Source: Pseudomonadota bacterium (GTDB lineage: Bacteria > Myxococcota_A > Polyangia > Fen-1088). From it: 9,359 nucleotides of DNA. How positions within the stretch are numbered: position 1 is the stretch's first letter; every line of letters begins with the position of its first letter. Where the stretch lies: assembly GCA_017881285.1 (NCBI GenBank), contig JADGRD010000090.1, forward strand, positions 1-9,359, given 5' to 3'. The notes beneath the pieces are model-generated. The model saw only the letters and a program-made list of their open reading frames with translations. It made no database searches and was not told the DNA's origin. Position numbers and translations under genes: made by a program. Below, piece after piece: positions 1 through 6,777 of this stretch.

Positions 1-574
1 CACAGGCGGCGGCCTCGGCCACCGACCAGTCGCGCTGGTTGATGAAAGCGTAGCGGACCTTCCCCCCCGCATCGATGAGGAACGACTCGGGGAACTTCGA
101 CGTGCCGAAGCTGGCAGGAATCTTGCGGCTCTCGTCGCGCACCACCGTCGCCGCCGTGCCCTTGGCATAGAACTTCTTGAGCGCGTCGACATCCTCGTCC
201 ACACTGACGACGAGCACCGTCGCCTTGTCGCCGATGCGGCGGGCGAGGCTCTCGAGGGACGGGGCTTCCTCGACGCACGGGGGACACCAGGTAGCGAAGA
301 AGCTGACCAGCACCGGTCGGCCGCGCAGCTTGCGCATGGACACCGGGTTCCCGCGGAGATCGGGCAAGGTGAAGTCGGCTTCGAGCGCGCGCAAACTGGC
401 CGAGAGAGGGGTGGGGCGAAGCGCGCTGCACGCGCCGTCGGCGGCGGACTTCACCGTCGAAGCGGCGCCGGTCATGAGGAGCACGAGCGCGACGCCCGCG
501 GCGCCGGCGGCGGCCACGGCCGCCAGGAGCTTCCGCTTGCTACTAGTTGGCCTTGGCCTTGGCTTTTCCGCCAC
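1..574 (-). CDS. TlpA-like membrane-anchored thioredoxin (3' end cut by window)
   Basis: A thiol-disulfide oxidoreductase of the TlpA/ResA/redoxin class, expected to act outside the cytoplasmic membrane. The visible 191 residues have a basic N-terminus (KRK at 13-15), a hydrophobic Ala/Val/Leu segment at about 16-38 (signal anchor or signal peptide), a TlpA-type opening ADFTLPDLRGNPVSMRKLRG at 66-85, the active site WCPPC at 96-100 preceded by LVSFFAT, and the cis-proline loop TSKFPESFLID followed by GKVRYAF. Only a short C-terminal piece should be missing. I chose GTG at 574 because it has GGAG 7 bases upstream (582-585) and gives a normal signal sequence; a GTG at 517 is possible but would cut the basic region. 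The start lies 32 bases inside the preceding multi-DsbA gene, in another frame, so the two are probably translationally coupled. Reductant or heme-maturation roles are known for this family, but the substrate here cannot be told. Confidence 0.82.
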   Translation of the reverse strand, partial: MAEKPRPRPTSSKRKLLAAVAAAGAAGVALVLLMTGAASTVKSAADGACSALRPTPLSASLRALEADFTLPDLRGNPVSMRKLRGRPVLVSFFATWCPPCVEEAPSLESLARRIGDKATVLVVSVDEDVDALKKFYAKGTAATVVRDESRKIPASFGTSKFPESFLIDAGGKVRYAFINQRDWSVAEAAAC

Positions 575-3155
575 CCTTCAGCTCCGCCTCGACGATCTTC
601 TTGAAGGCGTCGACGGGCTGCGCGCCGGAAACCAACTGGCCGTTGACGAAGGCGGCCGGCGTGCCCGAGACACCCAGCTCCGAACCCTGCTTCATGTCCG
701 CCTCGATGGCCGCGGCGAACTTGTGACTCTCGATGGCAGCCTTGAACTTGGGCATGTTGAGCCCGATTTCCTGCGCATACTTCTCGAGGTCCGCAGCGGT
801 GAGGGCCGACTGGTTCTTGAAGAGGATCTCGTGCATCTGCCAGAACTTGCCCTGCTCGTGCGCCGCGAGCGCGGCCTCCGCCGCGGGCTTGGCCTTGTCG
901 TGGAACGAGAGCGGGAAGTTCTTCCACGCCACGCGCACCTTGCCCGGGTAGAGCTTCTCGAGCTCCACGATGGACGGCTCGACGCGACCGCAGAACGGGC
1001 ACTGGAAGTCCGAGAAGAGCACGACCGTGATGGGCGCGTTCTTGGGCCCGCGCGCCGGAGCGCTGCCGACCTCGACCTTTTTGGCCGGGCCCGGCGCGGG
1101 CTCGCCGCCTGCCGACGGCGGGGCTCCCCCGCCCACCTCGGCCTTGGCCGTCTTCATGATGGCCTCGTAGACCTTGGCTTTGCCGCCCGCCTTCTTGGCC
1201 AGCTCCTCGGCCTTCTTCAGCTCTTCGTCGATGGCCGCCTTGAACCGCTCGAACGGCTGCGCACCCGACAAGAAATGGCCGTTGATGAAGAAGGCCGGCG
1301 TGCCGCGGGCGCCGATCTTGCCGCCCATGGCCGCCTCGGCATCGATGGCCTCCGCGATCTTCTTGTCCTCGAGGGCGGCCTTGAACTTGCCCATGTTGAG
1401 CCCGATCTCCTGCGCATACTTCTCGAGATCGGCAGCGGCCAGGGCCGACTGGTTCTTGAACAGTTTCTCGTGCATCTGCCAGAACTTGCCCTGCTGGTTG
1501 GCGGCCATGGCCGCGATGGCCGCGGGCTTGGCGTTGTTGTGGAAGGGCAGCGGCAGGTTGCGCCACGCGACGCGCACCTTTCCGGCGTACTCCTTCATGA
1601 TCTGGTCGATGGTGGGCTCGACGCGCGAGCAGAACGGGCATTGGAAATCGGAGAACTGCACGATGGTGACCAGGGCGTCCTTGGCGCCCTTGATCGGCGC
1701 GCCCTTGACCTCGGCCTTGTAGACCTCGCTGGGCTGCGGCTCGCCGGGACGTGCCTCTTCCTTCTTGGGGGTAGCCTTGTCGAGCCCGTCCTTGATGATG
1801 GCGGCGTAGAGGCCCGCGCGCGGCGTACCGGAGGCGATCTTCGCGTCGACCCGCTTGATCTCCTCGTCGATGGCGTTCTTGAAGCTGTCGAGCGGATAGG
1901 CGCCGGAGAAGGCGTGGCCGTTGATGAAGAACGCGGGCGTGCCGCCCACGCCGAAGTTGGTGCCCATCTTCATGTCGGCCTCGACCGCGGCCTTGGTCTT
2001 GGGATTGTCGACCGCGGCCTTGAACTTGGGCATGTCGAGGCCAATCTCACCGGCGTACTTGTCGAAGTCGGCCGGCGAGAGGGCATTCTGGTTGGCGAAG
2101 AGCTTGTCATGCATCTCCCAGAACTTGCCTTGCTCGGCGGCGGCGACGGCCGCGATGGCGGCGGGCATGGCGTTGTTGTGGAAGGGCAGCGGGTAGTGGC
2201 GGAAGCTGAGCTGCAGATCGTCCTTGTAGAGCTTCTTCAGCTCATCCAGGGTGCCCTTGGCGCGCGAGCAGTACGGGCACTGGAAGTCCGAGAACTCGAT
2301 GAGCGTGATCTTCGGTTCCTTGCCGCCGACCTGCGGCGCCGTCCCCGGCTCGATCTTGAACACTTCGGGACCGATAGGGATCCTGGGCGGCGGGGCCGGC
2401 GGGGTCGGCGTGCCGAGTCCCTTGCCCTCGCCCTTCATCAACGCGGCGAACACCTTGCCCGAGGAAACCCCCTTCTCCACGAGCTTCTTGCCGCGCGCGA
2501 GCTCGTCGTCGACCGCCGACTTGAACTGTTCGTAGGGCACGGCACCACGAATCGGACGGCCGTTGACGAAGAAGTTCGGGGTGCCCTGTACGCCCAGCTT
2601 CTTGCCCAGCTCGAGGTCGTCGTCGACCCTCTTCTTGGTCGCGGGCGAGTCGATGTCCTTCTTGAACTTGGCCACGTCAAGGCCGATCTCCGCGGCGTAT
2701 TTCTCGAGGTCCGGGCGCTTCAGGTTCGCCTGGTTCTTGAACAGGATGTCGTGCATCTGCCAGAACTTGCCTTGGGCCTCGGCGGCCACCGCGGCCTGCG
2801 CCGCCAGCGGGGCATCGCTGTGGAAGGGCAGGGGGTTGTGCTTGAAGAAGAACCGAACCTTGTCCGGGTACTCCTTGATGAGCTTGTCCATGGTCGGCAG
2901 CACGCGGCTGCAGTACGGGCACTGGAAGTCCGAGAACGCAACGATGGTGACCTGTGCCTTGCTCGACCCCCTGGCCTTGCCGTCGAAGGGCACGCACTTA
3001 CGCTCGACGTCATCCCCGGCCACGGCGGCCCCTGGCGTCGTGCAGGTGAACTTGGCCGCGGCGCCGCCGCCGATGTTCCAGTTGCCGCGCCCCAGGAAAT
3101 ACCCGCCGGTGACTGCACCGATTGCCAAGACGAAGATGATGACGTTGCGAACCAT
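543..3155 (-). CDS. Membrane-anchored protein with four tandem DsbA-like domains
   Basis: An 870-residue envelope thiol-disulfide oxidoreductase made of four thioredoxin_4/DsbA-like domains. Residues 4-21 form one hydrophobic N-terminal helix (signal anchor), followed by a short segment with two extra cysteines (C38, C54). Active sites are CPYC 79-82, CPYC 293-296, CPFC 506-509 and CPFC 719-722, each in the context FSDFQCP(Y/F)C. Each domain also has a conserved P-L-(P/S)-F-H motif, a GKFW-x-MH motif and a cis-proline GTP at 191-193, 405-407, 618-620 and 831-833. Proline/Lys-rich linkers separate the domains and the tail is Ala/Lys rich. Single-domain DsbA proteins are about 190-250 residues, so this is a fourfold version. 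The ATG start has AAGGAG (3163-3168) at good distance. The gene follows tRNA-Phe by 60 bases and overlaps the TlpA-like gene downstream. CPYC/CPFC resembles bacterial DsbA (CPHC) and spore/envelope DsbA-like proteins; whether it oxidises, isomerises or reduces is not determined by sequence. Confidence 0.93.
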   Translation of the reverse strand: MVRNVIIFVLAIGAVTGGYFLGRGNWNIGGGAAAKFTCTTPGAAVAGDDVERKCVPFDGKARGSSKAQVTIVAFSDFQCPYCSRVLPTMDKLIKEYPDKVRFFFKHNPLPFHSDAPLAAQAAVAAEAQGKFWQMHDILFKNQANLKRPDLEKYAAEIGLDVAKFKKDIDSPATKKRVDDDLELGKKLGVQGTPNFFVNGRPIRGAVPYEQFKSAVDDELARGKKLVEKGVSSGKVFAALMKGEGKGLGTPTPPAPPPRIPIGPEVFKIEPGTAPQVGGKEPKITLIEFSDFQCPYCSRAKGTLDELKKLYKDDLQLSFRHYPLPFHNNAMPAAIAAVAAAEQGKFWEMHDKLFANQNALSPADFDKYAGEIGLDMPKFKAAVDNPKTKAAVEADMKMGTNFGVGGTPAFFINGHAFSGAYPLDSFKNAIDEEIKRVDAKIASGTPRAGLYAAIIKDGLDKATPKKEEARPGEPQPSEVYKAEVKGAPIKGAKDALVTIVQFSDFQCPFCSRVEPTIDQIMKEYAGKVRVAWRNLPLPFHNNAKPAAIAAMAANQQGKFWQMHEKLFKNQSALAAADLEKYAQEIGLNMGKFKAALEDKKIAEAIDAEAAMGGKIGARGTPAFFINGHFLSGAQPFERFKAAIDEELKKAEELAKKAGGKAKVYEAIMKTAKAEVGGGAPPSAGGEPAPGPAKKVEVGSAPARGPKNAPITVVLFSDFQCPFCGRVEPSIVELEKLYPGKVRVAWKNFPLSFHDKAKPAAEAALAAHEQGKFWQMHEILFKNQSALTAADLEKYAQEIGLNMPKFKAAIESHKFAAAIEADMKQGSELGVSGTPAAFVNGQLVSGAQPVDAFKKIVEAELKGGGKAKAKAN
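570..2978 (-). repeat. Four tandem coding repeats (DsbA-like domains), period about 640 bp
   Basis: The DsbA-like gene contains four copies of a unit of 639-642 bases. The phrase gtgcatctgc (plus strand) or a close variant recurs at 831, 1470, 2109 and 2751, that is 639, 639 and 642 bases apart, exactly 213, 213 and 214 codons. Approximate domain spans on DNA are 2978-2481, 2363-1836, 1718-1191 and 1079-570. Copies 3 and 4 are the closest to each other at DNA level, for example the shared stretches near 739-815 and 1378-1455, which suggests the last duplication was the most recent. Confidence 0.88.
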
Positions 3156-3162
3156 GAAATGT

Positions 3163-3168
3163 CTCCTT
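3163..3168 (-). promoter_or_regulatory. Ribosome binding site of the multi-DsbA gene
   Basis: Minus-strand AAGGAG lies 7 bases before the ATG at 3155. It is the best Shine-Dalgarno match around this start and fixes the start choice. No separate promoter is evident in the 60 bases between the tRNA-Phe gene and this site. Confidence 0.75.
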
Positions 3169-3215
3169 CGACGCTCTCCGGAAGTGTCCCGCGTGGGAAG
3201 TAGGGAGTCTGCCAG

Positions 3216-3288
<73 letters not shown>

Positions 3289-3299
3289 ATGGGCCGCTC

Positions 3300-3327
3300 G
3301 TCTAACATGGGCGGCCCATTCCCGCAA
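3300..3327 (-). promoter_or_regulatory. Possible promoter of tRNA-Phe
   Basis: On the minus strand TTGCGG (3322-3327) is followed after 16 bases by TTAGAC (3300-3305), which would start transcription a few bases before the tRNA. The spacer contains a 13-base palindrome, ATGGGC-G-GCCCAT (3307-3319). The -10 match is weak, so this is a position-based guess. Confidence 0.33.
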
Positions 3328-3376
3328 GACGCACCCCTTGCCGAGGCTGAGGCATTCCTTGCCCCCCAATCCGTGT

Positions 3377-3413
3377 CGCTGACGGATTGCGTTGTCAGGC
3401 ACTCGCGTCAGCG
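3377..3413. repeat. Inverted repeat, 8-bp arms with 21-base loop
   Basis: CGCTGACG at 3377-3384 is perfectly complementary to CGTCAGCG at 3406-3413. It lies between the radical SAM gene fragment and tRNA-Phe, 8 bases past the stop of the fragment's open frame. There is no T-run on either side, so an intrinsic terminator is not supported; it may be a leftover or a protein site. Confidence 0.4.
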
Positions 3414-3420
3414 GGACGTG

Positions 3421-3716
3421 TCAGCCGCCTGCAGGGTTCGGGCTGGCCGGGAGAAGACAGAATCTCGTCGAATCAGCGCCGACGGCGCGGCCGCTGGGGA
3501 AGGCCACGGCGCCGTCGATCTTGCGCGTCACCATGTCCGCGAACGGGTAGGCGACCAGCTCCGGCGCGTAGTATGTCGAGGAGATGCCGCCGAAGACGAT
3601 GGGCAGCTCCGGGTGGATCTCCTTGAGCAGGCGCGCCACGGCCAGGCCGCCCCGGGCGTGGATCATTCAGTGCAGATCGATGCCGAAGAGGCCTAGTCGA
3701 TCTTCCCCAGGGCGCG
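3421..3716 (-). pseudogene. Decayed fragment of a B12-binding radical SAM type gene
   Basis: A short minus-strand stretch reads LFGIDLH, then a TGA stop (3667-3669), then MIHARGGLAVARLLKEIHPE, LPIVFGGISSTYYAPELVAY and PFADMV. This pattern (a G-I-D-L-H-W motif, a run ending in K-E-I-H-P, F-G-G-x-S-S-T-Y-Y and P-x-x-D-x-V) is what I recall from the N-terminal cobalamin-binding half of B12-dependent radical SAM proteins. The TGA falls where that family usually has Trp (TGG to TGA). Upstream, a different frame reads ALGKID before a TAG, which fits an additional frameshift. After about residue 50 the open 81-codon frame (ATG 3666 to TGA 3421) no longer resembles the family, and no radical SAM CxxxCxxC is present. 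Together these indicate a truncated, dead remnant. The small frame could in principle still be translated from its own ATG, but no good ribosome site is seen. Confidence 0.62.
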
Positions 3717-3764
3717 CGAGAGTGCTATCACTGCCGTCTGTCTCGGGGTAGCCCGGGACGCCTT

Positions 3765-3838
3765 GCGCCCGTAGCTCAGCTGGATAGAGCATCGGCCTTC
3801 GAAGCCGAGGGCTGGGGGTTCGAGTCCCTCCGGGCGCG
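3765..3838 (+). tRNA. tRNA-Arg (anticodon TCG)
   Basis: A 74-base cloverleaf: acceptor GCGCCCG/CGGGCGC with discriminator G, D arm GCTC..GAGC, anticodon stem TCGGC/GCCGA around CTTCGAA (anticodon TCG, reading CGA), variable loop GGGCT, and T arm GGGGG-TTCGAGT-CCCTC with one G-U pair. No encoded CCA. It is first of a plus-strand pair with tRNA-Lys 65 bases downstream. I see no convincing promoter just upstream. Confidence 0.96.
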
Positions 3839-3852
3839 CGGACCTGGCGAGC

Positions 3853-3883
3853 TTGACTTATGGAAGCTCTCTAGGCATACATT
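3853..3883 (+). promoter_or_regulatory. Probable promoter of tRNA-Lys
   Basis: TTGACT (3853-3858) is a near-perfect -35 element. CATACA lies 17 bases later (3876-3881), and the overlapping TACATT (3878-3883) is a better -10 match at 19-base spacing. Transcription would begin about 10-15 bases before the tRNA at 3904. The interval is AT-rich against a very GC-rich background, which supports a regulatory role. tRNA-Lys may therefore be transcribed independently of tRNA-Arg. Confidence 0.55.
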
Positions 3884-3903
3884 CGCTTCCCAAAATCTAG
3901 CGC

Positions 3904-3976
3904 GGGCGCATAGCTCAATTGGTAGAGCAGCGGACTCTTAATCCGTTGGTTGTAGGTTCGATTCCTACTGTGCCTA
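3904..3976 (+). tRNA. tRNA-Lys (anticodon CTT)
   Basis: A 73-base cloverleaf: acceptor GGGCGCA/TGTGCCT (with G-U pairs) and discriminator A, D arm GCTC..GAGC, anticodon stem GCGGA/TCCGT around CTCTTAA (anticodon CTT, reading AAG), variable loop TGGTT, and T arm GTAGG-TTCGATT-CCTAC. No encoded CCA. Its 3' end is 6 bases from the stop codon of the oppositely oriented mqnP gene, with only a short run of four T (3980-3983) after it. Confidence 0.97.
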
Positions 3977-3982
3977 CAATTT

Positions 3983-4873
3983 TCAGCCCACGAGCACCTG
4001 GGTCAGCGTTGCGGCGAAGTAGACCAGCGAAACGTAGCCGTTCAGGTTGAAGAAGGCGACGTCGAGGCGCGAGAGATCCGAGGGGCGCAGGATACTGTGC
4101 TCGTAGATGAAGATCGCGAGCACGGCGACCACGCCGAGGTAGTAGATCGCGCCCAAACCCGCGGCCTGTCCAGCGGCGAGCAACGCGAGCACGGTGCCGA
4201 GGTGCAGGGCCGCCGACAGCGCGAGCGCGGCCCGGACGCCGAAGCGCGCCGGGACGGAATGGATCCCGGCCTGGCGGTCGAAGTCGAGGTCGGCCAGGGC
4301 GTAGAGGATGTCGAAGCCGCCGATCCACGTCGCCACGGCGGCGACCAGCCAGATCGCCGGCATTCCCACCTCGCCGCGTACCGCGATCCAGGCACCTGCG
4401 GGCGCCACGCCGATGGCCAGCCCAAGAAACAGATGGCACAGCCAGGTGAAGCGTTTGGTGAAGGAGTAGCCGAGGACGAGCACGAGCACCACGGGCGAAA
4501 GCGAGAGGCACAGGCGCCCCAGGCTGGCGGCGGCGGCGACGAAGACCGCGGCGCTCGCGGCGGTGAGCAGCGCGGCCGCGAGAAGGGACACCTTGCCCGT
4601 GGGCAGCTCGCGGCCCGCGGTGCGCGGATTCCGCGCGTCCAGCCGGCGGTCCACGATGCGATTCCAGCCCATGGCGGCCGTGCGCGCGGCGGCCATGGCG
4701 ACGAGAATCGCCAGCACCTGCGCGGCGGTGATGCCGTGCCCCCGCGCCGCGATGGCCGTGGCGGCCAGGGCGAAGGGCAGGGCAAAGACCGTGTGGCTGA
4801 ACTTCACCATGCGGCCGAACGTTGCAACCACAGAGAGCACGGAGGTCTTGGAGGGCGCGGAGGATCCCGGCAT
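3983..4873 (-). CDS. mqnP: MqnP, UbiA-type prenyltransferase of the futalosine menaquinone pathway
   Basis: An integral membrane enzyme of the UbiA family that, in this gene context, should attach the polyprenyl chain to 1,4-dihydroxy-6-naphthoate. The 296 residues contain both Asp-rich motifs that bind Mg2+ and prenyl diphosphate: NRIVDRRLD (N71, D75, D79) and DILYALADLDFD (D188, D195, D199). About eight hydrophobic segments follow, and the N-terminal signature MVKFSHTVFALPFA is typical of the 4-hydroxybenzoate prenyltransferase-like MqnP/UbiA group. I chose ATG 4873, two bases after the mqnA-mqnC stop; a GTG at 4885 overlapping that stop would add four residues. Neither has a strong Shine-Dalgarno site, which fits coupling to the gene before it. 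It is the last operon gene and ends against tRNA-Lys on the other strand. Without the neighbours it could be called UbiA; the mqn genes make MqnP the better name. Confidence 0.9.
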   Translation of the reverse strand: MPGSSAPSKTSVLSVVATFGRMVKFSHTVFALPFALAATAIAARGHGITAAQVLAILVAMAAARTAAMGWNRIVDRRLDARNPRTAGRELPTGKVSLLAAALLTAASAAVFVAAAASLGRLCLSLSPVVLVLVLGYSFTKRFTWLCHLFLGLAIGVAPAGAWIAVRGEVGMPAIWLVAAVATWIGGFDILYALADLDFDRQAGIHSVPARFGVRAALALSAALHLGTVLALLAAGQAAGLGAIYYLGVVAVLAIFIYEHSILRPSDLSRLDVAFFNLNGYVSLVYFAATLTQVLVG

Positions 4874-4875
4874 CG

Positions 4876-6777
4876 CTAGAGCCACTCATAGCGCATGTTG
4901 CGCCGCCGTGGGGTGAAGCCGGCCCTGCGCACGTAGCCTTCGATCTCGGCGGCGGACAGCTTGAAGACCGCACCCGCCTGCGCGACCACGTTCTCCTCGA
5001 TCATCGCGGAGCCGAAGTCGTTGCCGCCGAAACGCAGCCCGACCTGGCCGATGGCGGGCCCCATGGTCACCCACGAGACTTGCACGTTGGGGAAGTTGTC
5101 GAGGTAGAGCCGGGCCAGCGCCAGGTTGCGCAGGTAGCGCGTGGCCGAGGTGTCGCCGCGCAGGGGTAGCTTGGTGCCCTCGGCCTGGAAGCTCCAGCAG
5201 ATGAAGGCCGTGAAGCCCGCGGTTTCGTCCTGCAGCGCGCGCAGCTTGTCGAGGTGGCCAACGAGGTGCGCGGCCTGCTCGCCGAAACCGAAGACCATGG
5301 TCGCGGTGGTGCGCAGGCCGATCCGATGCGCCTGGCGCATGACCTCGAGCCAGATCGCGACCGAGCACTTGCGCGGCGAAATGCGCCGCCGGATCTCGTC
5401 GTCCAAGATCTCGGCCCCGCCACCGGGAACGGAATCGAGCCCGGCGGCGACCAGGCGTTCGAGGACCGCGGGGATGGGCAGGTTCTCGCGCTCCGCGAGC
5501 TGGCGGATCTCCTCGGGCGACAGGCCGTGGATGGCGAGCGGGAAATTCGCCTTCATGAAGCGGAAGAGATCCTCGAAGTAGTCGAGGCCCAGCTCGGGAT
5601 TGATCCCGCCCTGGAGCAAAACCTGGATGCCGCCCAGGTCGACGGTCTCTTGCAGCTTCACGGCGAGCTCGTCGCACGTCAGGGTGTGGACACGGCTGTC
5701 CCCTGGCGGGCGGTGGAAGTTGCAGAACTGGCAGGCCGTGGTGCACGCGTCGGTGTAGTTGACGTTGCGGTCGATGATGTAGGTAACCACGCCGTGGGGA
5801 TGCAGCGACTTGCGGCGAGCGTCGGCCGCCCGCCCGAGATCGTAAAGGGACGCCGACTCGTGGAGGCGCACGCCCTCGTCGAAGGACAGCCGGCCGCCGG
5901 CCGCGGCGTCGGAAAGCAACCCATCAAGCGAACGCGGCGCACGAACCATGGGCGGCCTCGGCCGCGCCTCGCGGGCGTAGAAGCGAAGGGCGGGCTTGGC
6001 GCCGAACAGGCCGGCCGCGTAGCCCCGCTCGATGAACGCGGCGGCCCCGCACAGCTCGCTGGCCCCGAGCTCGTAGTGGATGTTCTGGGTCAGGTAGCGT
6101 ACGCACACCTCGGCCTCGATGCGGTTTTCCTCGGCCCAGGTCCGGGCGATCTCCTCGCGATGGTCGAGGCCCAGGGCCAGGCTCTCTTGCAGGAGGGCGA
6201 CGTCACCGGGCGCGAGCGCGTCCGGCCGGCCGATCCACGCGGCGTTGACCGAGGGCAGGCCCACGCGCTCGGTCCACTCGGCGCCCAGATCGTAGACGTG
6301 GGCGAAATGCTCGCTAGCCGAGAAGCACAGGTCGCCGATCAGCAGTCCGCCGCGTCGGCCGCCGACGAGCTGGGGAATGCGGTCATGCTCGGCGGGTTCA
6401 TAGCGAGGCAGCACGCCGCGCTCACGCGAGAGAAGCCGCACCAGAACTTGCGACGTGCGCGAGGCCTCGTCGAGGACGATGGTTTCCATCTCCTCCCACG
6501 GCACCTCGCCGAGCAGCAGGACCGTGCGCACCGGTCCACGCGAGGCAATGGCGATGCCGGGCACGATGCGGAGCTCTTCCCCGGCGGTGGCGTAGCTGGC
6601 GATGGGCATGAGCCCCAGGTCAACCTCACCGCTTTCCACCGCGGCCGCGCAGCGCGAGGGGAAGTCGAACTGGATGTCGAAACGCCCCTGCCCCACCAGT
6701 CCGCGCTCGATGCCGTAGGTGATGGGACGCGTGTTGAGAAAGGAGACGGCGGAAAGCCGCAGGCGACGCACCTTCAC
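4876..6777 (-). CDS. mqnA-mqnC: MqnA-MqnC fusion: chorismate dehydratase joined to cyclic dehypoxanthinyl futalosine synthase
   Basis: One uninterrupted frame of 633 residues carries two enzymes. Residues 1-270 match MqnA, which dehydrates chorismate to 3-[(1-carboxyvinyl)oxy]benzoate: SFLNTRPITYGIE at 12-24, PSRCAAAVESGEVDLGLMPI at 40-59, DEASRTS 103-109, LLIGD 145-149, and the ending YLTQNIHYELG. Residues about 277-633 match MqnC, the radical SAM enzyme that cyclises dehypoxanthinyl futalosine: CTTACQFC (C345, C349, C352) binds the 4Fe-4S cluster. Further on come LLQGGINPELGLDYFEDLF, PGGGAEIL 451-458, GFTAFICWSFQ, SWVTMGPAIGQ and GSAMIEENVV. Both halves have normal family length (about 275 and 357). 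GTG 6777 forms a GTGA overlap with the mqnE stop and has AGGAGG 4 bases upstream; a GTG at 6771 has a 10-base spacer. The longer open frame upstream of this is mqnE shadow. Met277 (5949) with GAGG before it could also start a free MqnC. Confidence 0.93.
   Translation of the reverse strand: MKVRRLRLSAVSFLNTRPITYGIERGLVGQGRFDIQFDFPSRCAAAVESGEVDLGLMPIASYATAGEELRIVPGIAIASRGPVRTVLLLGEVPWEEMETIVLDEASRTSQVLVRLLSRERGVLPRYEPAEHDRIPQLVGGRRGGLLIGDLCFSASEHFAHVYDLGAEWTERVGLPSVNAAWIGRPDALAPGDVALLQESLALGLDHREEIARTWAEENRIEAEVCVRYLTQNIHYELGASELCGAAAFIERGYAAGLFGAKPALRFYAREARPRPPMVRAPRSLDGLLSDAAAGGRLSFDEGVRLHESASLYDLGRAADARRKSLHPHGVVTYIIDRNVNYTDACTTACQFCNFHRPPGDSRVHTLTCDELAVKLQETVDLGGIQVLLQGGINPELGLDYFEDLFRFMKANFPLAIHGLSPEEIRQLAERENLPIPAVLERLVAAGLDSVPGGGAEILDDEIRRRISPRKCSVAIWLEVMRQAHRIGLRTTATMVFGFGEQAAHLVGHLDKLRALQDETAGFTAFICWSFQAEGTKLPLRGDTSATRYLRNLALARLYLDNFPNVQVSWVTMGPAIGQVGLRFGGNDFGSAMIEENVVAQAGAVFKLSAAEIEGYVRRAGFTPRRRNMRYEWL

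Noticed and set aside
831..2760. Regularly spaced short repeats suggestive of a CRISPR-like array
   Set aside because: The copies are about 640 bases apart and encode the same GKFW-x-MH motif of four protein domains.
177..3203. Plus-strand open frame of 1008 codons
   Set aside because: It is antisense to the multi-DsbA gene, its product is low-complexity Arg/Leu/Glu-rich with a repeat that mirrors the four DsbA units, and it has no recognisable domain. Long shadow frames are expected opposite GC-rich genes.
3377..3413. Intrinsic terminator at the CGCTGACG/CGTCAGCG inverted repeat
   Set aside because: The loop is 21 bases and there is no T-run on either strand.
3667..3669. Selenocysteine codon in the radical SAM fragment
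   Set aside because: The expected residue is Trp, not Cys, the rest of the gene is lost, and no convincing SECIS-like hairpin was seen immediately downstream.
3290..3764. Integrated element or attachment site between the tRNA genes
   Set aside because: No integrase, transposase, terminal repeats or duplicated tRNA 3' end could be found; only the gene fragment is present.
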